A stretch of DNA of 64,000 bases from Steroidobacteraceae bacterium. Its GTDB lineage: Bacteria; Pseudomonadota; Gammaproteobacteria; Steroidobacterales; Steroidobacteraceae. The translations under genes and the position numbers were made by a program. The stretch lies in the NCBI GenBank assembly GCA_041395505.1, contig JAWLAG010000001.1, positions 682,001-746,000 on the forward strand, read 5' to 3'. This document shows, in pieces, positions 25,356-35,022 of this stretch; within the stretch, counting starts at the first letter, position 1; each line of letters begins with the position of its first letter. The notes below the pieces were generated by a model. The model made no database searches. It saw nothing but the letters and a program-made list of their open reading frames with translations, and was not told the DNA's origin.

Positions 25356-26090
25356 CTATTTGGCTGAATTTTCCGCCGTGTTCCGGCTGCGTTCCAGAGC
25401 CAACCGGGTCAGTTCGAGACTGATGGCTGTGCGGGCTTGCATCAGGTCGAGGCGCCCGTCGTCAACCTTATCTATCTGATTGATAATAAATTTTGCCTCA
25501 TCGGCATGCAATTCCCCGATCTTGGTTGCAACGATTCGTGAGCTGCGATCGGCGAATACCGTGAATGGAAAGACCGGCTGGACGCCAAAGGCATCGACAG
25601 CCGCCAGGCCGTCGTCCTCGCCGACCAGCACCGGGTAGCGGATCCCGACTTCATCGGCGAACCGGCGTACCTCGTCCATGAAGTCGACGGCAATCCCAAC
25701 CACCCGCAGGTCGGAGCGCTCGTTTGCGAGCGTCATCAACAGGGGGATTTCGCGGCGGCAGGGCGCGCACCAGGTCGCCCAGAAATTGACCAGGAGGGGG
25801 CCGTTTCCCGCAAACTCGGCGAGACTGTGCTTCTGTCCATCGAGGCCGGCGAGCGCGATGGCCGGAAGTGTCTCCGGAACGCCGCGGCCGCTGCTGGCAG
25901 GCGCCGAATCGTCCGTCTGTTGCATCGAAGCTGGCTCATTCGCTGTGATTTGTATCTTGGGTGAAACAAAAGTGCGGGCGAACCAGAATCCCAAGGCGGC
26001 CATGCAGACGACCAGCAGCACGGCGGGCAGGTGCCTGGCCCCTGGACGAGGCGGCATGGGCGGCTTGGAAGGAGAGTCGGACTCGCGCAA
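25356..26090 (-). CDS. TlpA-like membrane-anchored periplasmic thioredoxin
   Basis: A 244-residue protein with one N-terminal membrane anchor (LPAVLLVVCMAALGFWFA, residues 21-38) and a periplasmic thioredoxin domain. The active site WCAPC has Cys108 and Cys111 within LLVNFWATWCAPCRREIP, and a cis-Pro equivalent lies in GVQPVFPFTVF. This is the TlpA/ResA group, reductants for cytochrome c maturation or for other periplasmic thiols. The annotated start is TTG 26090; ATG 26057 is an alternative. It lies 62 bases downstream of dsbD on the same strand, and DsbD normally reduces such proteins, so a functional pair is likely. Confidence 0.85.
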   Translation of the reverse strand: MRESDSPSKPPMPPRPGARHLPAVLLVVCMAALGFWFARTFVSPKIQITANEPASMQQTDDSAPASSGRGVPETLPAIALAGLDGQKHSLAEFAGNGPLLVNFWATWCAPCRREIPLLMTLANERSDLRVVGIAVDFMDEVRRFADEVGIRYPVLVGEDDGLAAVDAFGVQPVFPFTVFADRSSRIVATKIGELHADEAKFIINQIDKVDDGRLDLMQARTAISLELTRLALERSRNTAENSAK

Positions 26091-26152
26091 GCGCCCAGTA
26101 TAACCAAGGGCGGGCGTCGCGCCGCCGGCTGCGCCAATTCGGGAGCGGCGGT

Positions 26153-28348
26153 TCAGTCGCTGGTCGCGCGCCTTGCGAGCGGTGCGAACTCGGCGGCGGG
26201 CATGAAGCCGACCACACGGAAATTCTTGCGCTCGACCCCGTCCCGGCCATAGAACGCGATCGTCGGCGGCCCGAAGATCCCGAAGTGCTTGAGGAGTGCC
26301 TGGTCTTCGGGGTCATTCTTTGTAACGTCAGCCTGCAAAAGGCGAACTCGCCCAAGCCCTTGCTGCACCGCAGCGTCGGTGAACGTGTACTTTTCCATTT
26401 CCTTGCAGGACACACACCAGTCCGCATAGAAATCCAGCATGACACCCTGGCCCGCGGCACTCGCCCCCCGCACGGCTGCATCGAGATCCGCGACGGTCTT
26501 GATGCGCTCGAACGCGAGGCCCTGTGCATGCGTCCTGGCGACCCAGGGCGCGAGCGGATCCGTCGCGCCGCGTACGGCACCGCCGACGAGCAGCAGCCCA
26601 TAGGCAGCCGCAGCGAGCGCGACCGTTCGCGCCACAAGTCGCGTCGACGACTTGCGGGTCGTCGCGCGCAGCAGGATCACGGCCAGGGCAAAGGCGGGCA
26701 CCGCCCACAGCAATAACTGCCAGCGCTCGGGAAGGATGCGCGCGAACATCCAGGCAGCGACGGCGAGCATCAGCACGCCGAAGAGCTGCTTGACGGTCTC
26801 CATCCAGGCGCCAGCGCGCGGCAACAGATGGCCGGCCGATGCGCCGACCACCAACAATGGCGCGCCCATGCCGATACTCATGGCAAACAGGGCGCTGCCG
26901 CCGCGCACGACATCGCCGCCCTGGCCGATGACTGCGAGCGTGGCAACGAGCGGCGGCGCGACACAGGCCGTGACGATCAGCGCCGACAACGCGCCCATGA
27001 TGGCTGTGCCAATGAATGTGCCGCCGGCCTGGGCATTGCTGGCTGCCGTGAGCCGCGACTGGATCGCCGCCGGCATCTGCAAGGTGTAGCCGCCGAACAT
27101 GGCGACAGCGAGCGCAACGAACAGGAGCCCGAAGAGCACGATGATCCAGGTCTGCTGGAAAATAGCCTGCACCTGTTGGCCGGCGGCGGCTGCGGCGATG
27201 CCGGCGAGGGTATTGGTGAAGGCCATGCCGAGAACGTAGGTGAGCGAGAGCGCGAACGAGCGACCTGCCGTGACCCGCTCGCCCTGGCCGGCGATGATGC
27301 CGGAGAGGATAGGAATCATCGGTAGCACGCAAGGCGTGAAGGCGAGCAAGAGCCCCAGGCCCAGAAACGTGGCCAGCATCAGGGCGAAATTGCCGTTTTG
27401 CACGAGCGCCGCGAGTCGATCCTGTTCGGAGACGAACGCATCGCTACCCCCATTGCCGCCGGATGCACCGACCGCCTGGTCCGTCGCTGGAAGCTCGACG
27501 GTGAAATCGCGGGTCGTCGGCGGATAGCACAGGCCCGCTTCGGCGCATCCCTGAAACCCGACGCTGAGCACCACCTTCACGGCGGGCCCGGCGCGGCGGG
27601 AGACCGGCAGCTTGATGCTGAGGTGGTCGTGGTAGACCTCCTGGACGCCGAAGTATTCGTCTTCCTTGGTTTCGCCTTTGGGTAGCACCATCGCACCCAG
27701 GTGAATCGCCGGCGAATCGCTCTTCACGCTGAGCCTTTCGCGATAGAGGTAATACCCGGGCGCAATCAGGACTTCGATGGCCACGCGGTCGGCGCTGTCG
27801 GCGCTCGCCAGAATCCGGAAGGCATCGTCGACGGGGAGGAATTCGTCCGCGCCACCGCCGCCGCTCATGATGCGCGACAGGCCGTCGCTTGCTGCCACTG
27901 CACCGGCAGCCGGCGCCTGTGTGAGCGCGACCGTGGTGCGCCAGGTCTGCGGCGGATAGCACAGTCCGGCATCGGCACAACCCTGCAGTTTCAGCAGCAG
28001 TGGCAAGGAAGCCGGTGCATCGCCGTCATGCAGCACTCTCGCGGTCACGGTGAATTGGCCGCGGAAGATGGTCTGCTTGCCGAAATATTCATCCTCGTGA
28101 ATTTCCCCTGCGGGGAATTCGGCCGTATCGAGGCGCACGGCGGGATCTTCGCTCGCGACGGACATGCGATCCCGGTAGAGGTAGTACCCGGGCGCGACCT
28201 GCCACTTGACCGCAACATTCCCGCCATCACTCGACACGCTGTAGCGGAACGCATCCTCTACCGGAATGAAGTCATCCTCCGCGGCAGTGCCCACCGCGGC
28301 CACCAGGAGCAAAAGAACAGCGAGGAGCGAAGAATTCCGCTTGAACAT
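26153..28348 (-). CDS. dsbD: Thiol:disulfide interchange protein DsbD with duplicated N-terminal domain
   Basis: A 731-residue protein from ATG 28348 (AGGTGA upstream). After a signal peptide (1-23) come two copies of the DsbD-alpha domain: residues about 25-145 with LQGCADAGLCYPP (Cys124, Cys130) and about 167-288 with FQGCAEAGLCYPP (Cys268, Cys274). Each also has a matching GYYLYR segment and a DEYFG segment. The eight-helix membrane domain follows (about 318-560) with its redox cysteines in FTPCVLPM and ACVAPP, and a C-terminal thioredoxin-like domain with CVSC in DWCVSCKEMEKYTF. DsbD carries electrons from cytoplasmic thioredoxin to periplasmic DsbC, CcmG and TlpA-type proteins. E. coli DsbD has one alpha domain. 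It is divergent from groS and upstream of a TlpA-like gene. Confidence 0.92.
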   Translation of the reverse strand: MFKRNSSLLAVLLLLVAAVGTAAEDDFIPVEDAFRYSVSSDGGNVAVKWQVAPGYYLYRDRMSVASEDPAVRLDTAEFPAGEIHEDEYFGKQTIFRGQFTVTARVLHDGDAPASLPLLLKLQGCADAGLCYPPQTWRTTVALTQAPAAGAVAASDGLSRIMSGGGGADEFLPVDDAFRILASADSADRVAIEVLIAPGYYLYRERLSVKSDSPAIHLGAMVLPKGETKEDEYFGVQEVYHDHLSIKLPVSRRAGPAVKVVLSVGFQGCAEAGLCYPPTTRDFTVELPATDQAVGASGGNGGSDAFVSEQDRLAALVQNGNFALMLATFLGLGLLLAFTPCVLPMIPILSGIIAGQGERVTAGRSFALSLTYVLGMAFTNTLAGIAAAAAGQQVQAIFQQTWIIVLFGLLFVALAVAMFGGYTLQMPAAIQSRLTAASNAQAGGTFIGTAIMGALSALIVTACVAPPLVATLAVIGQGGDVVRGGSALFAMSIGMGAPLLVVGASAGHLLPRAGAWMETVKQLFGVLMLAVAAWMFARILPERWQLLLWAVPAFALAVILLRATTRKSSTRLVARTVALAAAAYGLLLVGGAVRGATDPLAPWVARTHAQGLAFERIKTVADLDAAVRGASAAGQGVMLDFYADWCVSCKEMEKYTFTDAAVQQGLGRVRLLQADVTKNDPEDQALLKHFGIFGPPTIAFYGRDGVERKNFRVVGFMPAAEFAPLARRATSD

Positions 28349-28477
28349 AATCACCTGACCCGTTTCGAGTGGGCGAAATTGCGCTTCGAGGCCGCCCAAG
28401 CAATGACCGATCCACTCATGATGGCAGCTATAGACCGCTGCGGCCGCGCCTTGTTGCGCAATTCATCATGCGGGGGG

Positions 28478-28504
28478 CTTGAAATCCAACGCGCTGCCCC
28501 TATC
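28478..28504 (+). promoter_or_regulatory. Heat-shock (sigma32-type) promoter of groS-groL
   Basis: CTTGAAA at 28478-28484 is a perfect sigma32 -35 element and CCCCTATC at 28497-28504 is close to the CCCCATNT -10 element, with a 12-base spacer. It lies immediately upstream of the CIRCE element and about 90 bases before groS. Confidence 0.75.
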
Positions 28505-28505
28505 A

Positions 28506-28532
28506 TTAGCAGCCAACGTCCAGGAGTGCTAA
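28506..28532 (+). promoter_or_regulatory. CIRCE operator (HrcA-binding) upstream of groS-groL
   Basis: TTAGCAGCC, a nine-base spacer, then GAGTGCTAA. The right arm matches the CIRCE consensus exactly and the left arm has two changes from TTAGCACTC. The position just after the sigma32-type -10 element would let HrcA block initiation, giving dual positive and negative heat-shock control. Confidence 0.8.
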
Positions 28533-28590
28533 CAACTCCGGACTTGTGAAAAATCGTTAATTATCAACAGCTTCTGAAGGAGCAACTAAC

Positions 28591-28884
28591 ATGAAGATTC
28601 GTCCTCTTCATGATCGCGTCATTGTGAAGCGCCTGGAGGAGGAGCGTACTTCCCCGGGTGGCATCGTGATCCCGGATACGGCCGCTGAAAAGCCGATCCA
28701 GGGCAAGGTGGTCGCGGTCGGCAAAGGCAAGATCCTGGAAGACGGCAATGTCCGTCCGCTGGATGTGAAAGTCGGCGACAAGATCCTTTTCGGCAAGTAC
28801 AGCGGAACGGAAGTCAAAGTCGACGGTGATGAACTACTGGTCATGCGTGAAGAAGACGTCATGGCCATTATCGAGGGCAAATAA
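28591..28884 (+). CDS. groS: Co-chaperonin GroES
   Basis: A 97-residue GroES of normal length, preceded by GAAGGAG. It begins KIRPLHDRVIVKRLEEE, and the mobile loop (TSPGGIVIPDTAAEKP, residues 21-36) that docks on GroEL is intact, as is the C-terminal ELLVMREEDVMAI. The heptameric lid caps GroEL. It is the first gene of the groSL operon, with groL starting one base after its stop codon, and is under the sigma32/CIRCE region described above. Confidence 0.97.
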   Translation: MKIRPLHDRVIVKRLEEERTSPGGIVIPDTAAEKPIQGKVVAVGKGKILEDGNVRPLDVKVGDKILFGKYSGTEVKVDGDELLVMREEDVMAIIEGK

Positions 28885-28885
28885 C

Positions 28886-30529
<1,644 letters not shown>

Positions 30530-30563
30530 CGCCCGGCGTTACTTCACCTATTGGTCGATAGAC

Positions 30564-30597
30564 AAAGGGCCGGCAGTGATGTCGGCCCTTTTGTTTT
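30564..30597 (+). terminator. Intrinsic terminator of groS-groL
   Basis: AAAGGGCCG (30564-30572) pairs with CGGCCCTTT (30583-30591) around a ten-base loop, followed by TGTTTT, starting 35 bases after the groL stop codon. Confidence 0.85.
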
Positions 30598-30643
30598 AAG
30601 ATCGATGACTGTTGTCCCACGGCAAATTGCCTGAGTCAGGACC

Positions 30644-31525
30644 ATGGCCATCATCCCGTTCGAAACCAAGATCGATTTTGCGCGACCGCGCTGGAACCGC
30701 GATGCCTGGGCGCGCATCCAGGCCGACATGGATAGCGACAAGGAACGGGTCTGTTATTGCACGGGCACCATCCTGGCAGTGCGCCCGGGGGAGGCTGTAA
30801 AGCCCATCCTCGGTTTTCAGACCTTTCTCGTAACGCGGCTCGTACCGCTGCCGGATGGCAACATCCGCCGTCTCAACAAGGAGGTCATCTTCTACACCGG
30901 CCTGACGCGAGGCGGCCAGCCGGGCGAGATCATCGACCGCTGGCAAAACCCGTTCACGCAGGAGGAAGTCAAGGTCGTCCAGGTCATCAACGATCCATTC
31001 AACTACACGATCAGCGAGACGCTGATACTCGCGCCCGAGGATTTCCGTGGTGATCGCGCCTCGTTACCGAAGCTCCCCCTGCTCTTTCCCTGGCAGGAGC
31101 TCGACACCGAGACGCTGGTGCTCTCGACGGACATGCATTTGAATTACTCGAACCCACTGCAGCCGGACAAGTGGCCGCGCGAATCAGCCGGGCCGCGCGC
31201 ACAGGTCACGGAGATGATGCGCTTCTTCGTCAAACGCCGTGATCTCGAGAACCCGGCGCTGTCGGCCGTGCCCTACCACGGGACCTGGCACAGAATTTCG
31301 CCTTGGTTGCCCTGGATGCTGATGGGGCAGGCGCCGGGCCACGTGATGTACGCGTCCACGATGATCGGCTTCGACAGCATTTCGAAGTTGCCGCAACAGG
31401 TGCGCGAGTACGCCGAGAAGAATTGTCCGCACATGCTGCATGCGCCAACCGAGGATTATGGCCCGAGCCATGCGAGCCTCGAGCTCTACTCCAGGCAACA
31501 GACACCCGCGCCGACACGAAGCTAG
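30644..31525 (+). CDS. DUF1838 family protein
   Basis: A 293-residue protein resembling the DUF1838 family. Recognisable parts are a GTILAVRPGEAVKPILGFQ segment near residues 41-59, KEVIFYTGLTRGGQPGEIIDRW near 84-105, and NPFTQEEVKVVQVINDPFN near 106-124. These describe a beta-rich fold of unknown activity. There is no signal peptide or membrane segment. DUF1838 genes are often near catabolic enzymes, but no reaction has been assigned. The downstream MFS transporter follows after 11 bases in the same direction, so cotranscription is likely. Confidence 0.8.
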   Translation: MAIIPFETKIDFARPRWNRDAWARIQADMDSDKERVCYCTGTILAVRPGEAVKPILGFQTFLVTRLVPLPDGNIRRLNKEVIFYTGLTRGGQPGEIIDRWQNPFTQEEVKVVQVINDPFNYTISETLILAPEDFRGDRASLPKLPLLFPWQELDTETLVLSTDMHLNYSNPLQPDKWPRESAGPRAQVTEMMRFFVKRRDLENPALSAVPYHGTWHRISPWLPWMLMGQAPGHVMYASTMIGFDSISKLPQQVREYAEKNCPHMLHAPTEDYGPSHASLELYSRQQTPAPTRS

Positions 31526-31536
31526 GGAGGCGGACC

Positions 31537-32838
31537 GTGCGGAACCCTTCGTCACGAACCGCGGCGGGTTCAGCTCACGAGCTTGTAGCGTCAGGCGCAG
31601 GTTTCAGCCTTGCCTTGCTCTTTCTCGTGTCCTTCTTCAATTACATGGACCGCTACATGCTGGCCGTGCTGCTGCCATCGATCAAGAAGGATCTCGCGCT
31701 TTCGGATACCGGGATCGGCATCATCACCGGTTTTGCGTTCACGATTTTCTATGTAACGCTTGGCATACCGATCGCCCGGCTCGCTGATCGCTATAGTCGC
31801 AAGGCGATCATCAGCGTATCGCTCGCGATCTGGAGCCTGATGACGGGGCTTTGCGGTCTCGCGCAGAACTTCGTGCAACTCGCGCTGGCGCGGGTCATGG
31901 TGGGCATAGGCGAGGCAGGCGCGAGTCCGCCGGCGCACTCGTTGATCAGCGATTATTTCCCGCCGGCGCAGCGCACGCGGGCGATGGCGGTATTCACGAT
32001 CGGATCGCCGGTGGGCATTACGGTCGGTTTCCTGTTGGGCGGCTGGCTGGCCGAAGCCTATTCCTGGCGGCATGCGCTCTGGGCGGTTGCCGTGCCTGGC
32101 CTGCTGCTTGCGATCACCGCGGCGCGCAAACTCCATGAGCCGCCGCGCCAGTGCGAGCGCGGCGATCTCACGGCGGTGCCATTCCTGGCCGTGGTGAGAC
32201 GGTTGATCACCTCGCCGGCCTTCCGCCACATCTGTCTCGGCAACGGCTTCTACGCTGCCGTCTGGCTCGGCGTCGTGCAGTGGTTGCCGTCGTTCTATTC
32301 CCGCTCGTTCGAGCTCGGTGTCGCGCGGGTCGGCTTCCTGTTGGCCATGGTGCTCGGATTTTCGCAGCTGCTCGGCATGCTGGCGAGCGGGCTCGTGACC
32401 GACGTCGCGACGCGGCGCAATGCGCGCTGGTATGCGCTCGTGTCGGCCTATGGCGTGCTGATCTCGACTCCGGCCTTCCTGCTGGTGTTTCTCGCAAGTG
32501 CGCAGTGGGTATCGCTCGCCGCGGCCTTTTTCGCTTTCATGCTTGGGGTCATGCAGGGGCCCGCCTGTTTTGCAGCCGTACAGGCACTGGCGCCGCCGGC
32601 CATGCGAGCAACCGCTGCGGCCATACTGTTGTTGATGACCAATCTCATTGGCGGCATTGCCGGCACGCCAGCCGCCGGCATCGTGAGCGACCTGCTGCGC
32701 CCGGTCTATGGCGTCGATTCGCTGCGCTACGCGCTGCTCTCGGTTGCGCTCCTGTTCGGTGCCTGGGCGGCCTTACATTATTTTCTGGCTTCGCGCACGC
32801 TCGGGCAGGAACTTGCCGAGGCGAGAGTCGAGGCCTGA
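31537..32838 (+). CDS. Major facilitator superfamily transporter (spinster-like)
   Basis: A 433-residue permease. The true start is GTG 31537, six bases after GGGAGG; the open frame running back to 31303 overlaps the DUF1838 gene and is rejected. Twelve hydrophobic segments are visible. The MFS signature between helices 2 and 3 reads GIPIARLADRYSRKAIISVS, and helix 4 has VMVGIGEAGASPPAHSLISDYF, which is typical of the spinster-like/organic-anion group. The substrate is unknown. Its close coupling to the DUF1838 gene suggests the two act on one compound. Confidence 0.88.
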   Translation: MRNPSSRTAAGSAHELVASGAGFSLALLFLVSFFNYMDRYMLAVLLPSIKKDLALSDTGIGIITGFAFTIFYVTLGIPIARLADRYSRKAIISVSLAIWSLMTGLCGLAQNFVQLALARVMVGIGEAGASPPAHSLISDYFPPAQRTRAMAVFTIGSPVGITVGFLLGGWLAEAYSWRHALWAVAVPGLLLAITAARKLHEPPRQCERGDLTAVPFLAVVRRLITSPAFRHICLGNGFYAAVWLGVVQWLPSFYSRSFELGVARVGFLLAMVLGFSQLLGMLASGLVTDVATRRNARWYALVSAYGVLISTPAFLLVFLASAQWVSLAAAFFAFMLGVMQGPACFAAVQALAPPAMRATAAAILLLMTNLIGGIAGTPAAGIVSDLLRPVYGVDSLRYALLSVALLFGAWAALHYFLASRTLGQELAEARVEA

Positions 32839-33014
32839 ATCATCACGCCGGCTGCTGGGTTCTACCCCGATGGGTCGAGCTAAGCACCAAATAGGTGCGC
32901 GTTTTTGGGTAATTCTATGCAATAAATGGCCGTCGCCGCTGCCAAAGCGAGCGGCTAATGCCGGCGCGTAGCGATTATTTTGATTTCGGCGGCCGGCCAG
33001 ACCAGGGGGAGTCG

Positions 33015-34166
33015 ATGAATACAACGCACAGGTCCCGCATCGTTGCCATAGACCTGCTTCGCGGCTTGGTCATGTTGCTGATGCTCGTCGATCACGTTCG
33101 CGAGACCATCTATCTTCACCTGCAGGTGAGCGATCCGATGGCCGTGGACAGCACGGCGCCCGAACTGTTCTTCACCCGCATGTGCGCGCACCTGTGTGCA
33201 CCCACTTTCGTCTTCCTCACAGGACTGTCCGCCTGGCTCTATGCGCACCCGCCTGGTCGCCCCGAGCGCTCGGCCAGTGGGTTTCTCTTCAAGCGCGGTT
33301 TGCTGCTCGTCGTGCTCGAGTGGACGCTGGTGAGTTTTGCCTGGACCGGCACGTTGTCACCGACGCGGATTTATCTGCAGGTGATCTGGGTGATTGGACT
33401 GTCGATGATGGTGCTGGCGTTGTTCGTCCGCTTGCCACGCATCGCGATCGCGGTCACCGGCTTCGTGATTGTCTTCGGGCATAACCTTCTCACGGGCATT
33501 CACTTCCAGCCTGGTGACCCGGGCTACATGCCGTGGACGATACTTTACGAGAAAGGCTATCTGATCGCCCCGGGTGGCCCGTTCATGATCAAGGTGAGCT
33601 ATCCGCTGCTGCCCTGGATCGGCGTGATCCTCCTCGGATACTTCGCCGGACCGCTATACGGCACGGCGGTGAGTTCAGCGCAACGTGTCCGATGGCTGAT
33701 TCAACTCGGAATCGCAAGTCTTGCCGTGCTGCTCGTGCTGCGCGGCTTCAATATCTATGGCGAGACATTGCCATGGGTTGCCGGGCAGGATCCGGTTCAT
33801 ACCCTGATGTCATTCGTCAACTATACGAAGTATCCGCCGTCGCTCGACTTTCTGCTGTTGACCCTGGGTCTCGCATTCCTGTTATTGGCCGCCTTCGAGC
33901 ACGCGAACAACGCACTCGCCCGGGTCGTAACACTGTACGGTGGCGCGCCGATGTTCTTCTATTTGCTGCATCTGTATACGCTCCTGATCCTGCAGAATCT
34001 CGCCGTTGCAATATTTGGTGCCAATCATGGCGAGCGATTTGGCGTCGAACGCGTCCTTTGGATCTGGGTTGTCGCGGCTGTGCTCGCGATCGTGTTGTAT
34101 TTCCCGGTGAGCGCCTTCGCCCGTTACAAGCAGCGCTCGACCCAGGCCTGGGTGCGGTACTTCTGA
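33015..34166 (+). CDS. DUF1624 membrane acyltransferase (heparan-glucosaminide acetyltransferase-like)
   Basis: A 383-residue polytopic protein from ATG 33015, preceded by GGGGGAG. The N-terminal RIVAIDLLRGLVMLLMLVDH with its conserved Asp/Arg and the LCAPTFVFLTGLSAWLY segment mark the DUF1624/HGSNAT-like family of about ten-helix membrane proteins that are proposed to carry acyl groups across the membrane. The conserved DH at residues 26-27 could be catalytic. Its stop codon directly abuts the ATG of the GNAT gene, so they are cotranscribed. The substrate is unknown. Confidence 0.82.
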   Translation: MNTTHRSRIVAIDLLRGLVMLLMLVDHVRETIYLHLQVSDPMAVDSTAPELFFTRMCAHLCAPTFVFLTGLSAWLYAHPPGRPERSASGFLFKRGLLLVVLEWTLVSFAWTGTLSPTRIYLQVIWVIGLSMMVLALFVRLPRIAIAVTGFVIVFGHNLLTGIHFQPGDPGYMPWTILYEKGYLIAPGGPFMIKVSYPLLPWIGVILLGYFAGPLYGTAVSSAQRVRWLIQLGIASLAVLLVLRGFNIYGETLPWVAGQDPVHTLMSFVNYTKYPPSLDFLLLTLGLAFLLLAAFEHANNALARVVTLYGGAPMFFYLLHLYTLLILQNLAVAIFGANHGERFGVERVLWIWVVAAVLAIVLYFPVSAFARYKQRSTQAWVRYF

Positions 34167-35015
34167 ATGAGCGAATTACGCATTCGCCCCATGCAGGCGG
34201 GCGATCTGCCCGCGGGTCTCGCGCTGACCCAGGCGGTCGGGTGGTCGCACCGCCTGGCCGACTGGCAGCTTGCATTCTCGCTCGGCAAAGGTTGGGTCGC
34301 CGGCGATTCCAGCGGCCGGGTCGTCGGTACGATCATTGTCTGGAACTGGAGCGAGCGTGCGGCAACACTGGGTTTCGTGATCGTCGATCCGGCACTGCAG
34401 GGCAAGGGACTCGGACGGCGATTGATGGACAAGGCACTGCAATACACGGGCGGGCGGGCAGTGCAGCTGGCGGCGACCGACGCGGGACTCAAGCTCTATC
34501 GTGACTGCGGCTTTGCCGCGCGCGGATCGATCGAGCAGTGGCAGGCAGCGGATCTGTCTGTCAAGACGCCACCGCCGCTGCCGAATCTACAGCTGCGCAC
34601 CGGGCAGGCCGAGGATTTGGGACTGCTGGTGGAACTCGACGCCGATGCATTCGGCGCGAAGCGTCCTGCGCTCATCGAGTCGGTGCTGGCGAGCGGCAAT
34701 GCAGTGATCGCAGTGCAGGATGGCCGGCCCAGAGGCTTCGCCATGCGCCGTCCCTCGGGGCGGGGTCTGGTAATCGGGCCGCTCGTCGCAGTGGACCAGG
34801 ACATGGCGATCGTGCTCGCCGCCGAGCAGATGCGAGGCGTCAACGGCCTGGTCCGCATCGATGTGCCGGGCGACGCCGACCAACTGCGGCGCTGGTTGGC
34901 CACTGCCGGCCTTGGCTGTGTCGATCGCGTGACCATCATGGTTCGCGGCGCGTGGCCGCCGATGGCCCAGCGCGGCATGCGGCGCCTGGCACTGGCAGCG
35001 CAGGCCTTGGGTTAG
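34167..35015 (+). CDS. GNAT family acetyltransferase, two-domain
   Basis: A 282-residue protein. Residues 1-140 are a GNAT domain with the acetyl-CoA-binding segment in GFVIVDPALQGKGLGRRLMD (Q-G-K-G-L-G) and LYRDCGF. Residues 145-280 form a second, GNAT-like domain of the YitH/acetyltransferase_18 type (MRRPSGRGLVIGPLVA, LVRIDVPGDADQL) that lacks the acetyl-CoA loop and probably shapes the substrate pocket. It begins directly after the DUF1624 stop codon and is followed after 7 bases by a dehydrogenase gene. Confidence 0.87.
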   Translation: MSELRIRPMQAGDLPAGLALTQAVGWSHRLADWQLAFSLGKGWVAGDSSGRVVGTIIVWNWSERAATLGFVIVDPALQGKGLGRRLMDKALQYTGGRAVQLAATDAGLKLYRDCGFAARGSIEQWQAADLSVKTPPPLPNLQLRTGQAEDLGLLVELDADAFGAKRPALIESVLASGNAVIAVQDGRPRGFAMRRPSGRGLVIGPLVAVDQDMAIVLAAEQMRGVNGLVRIDVPGDADQLRRWLATAGLGCVDRVTIMVRGAWPPMAQRGMRRLALAAQALG

Positions 35016-35022
35016 CACATCA

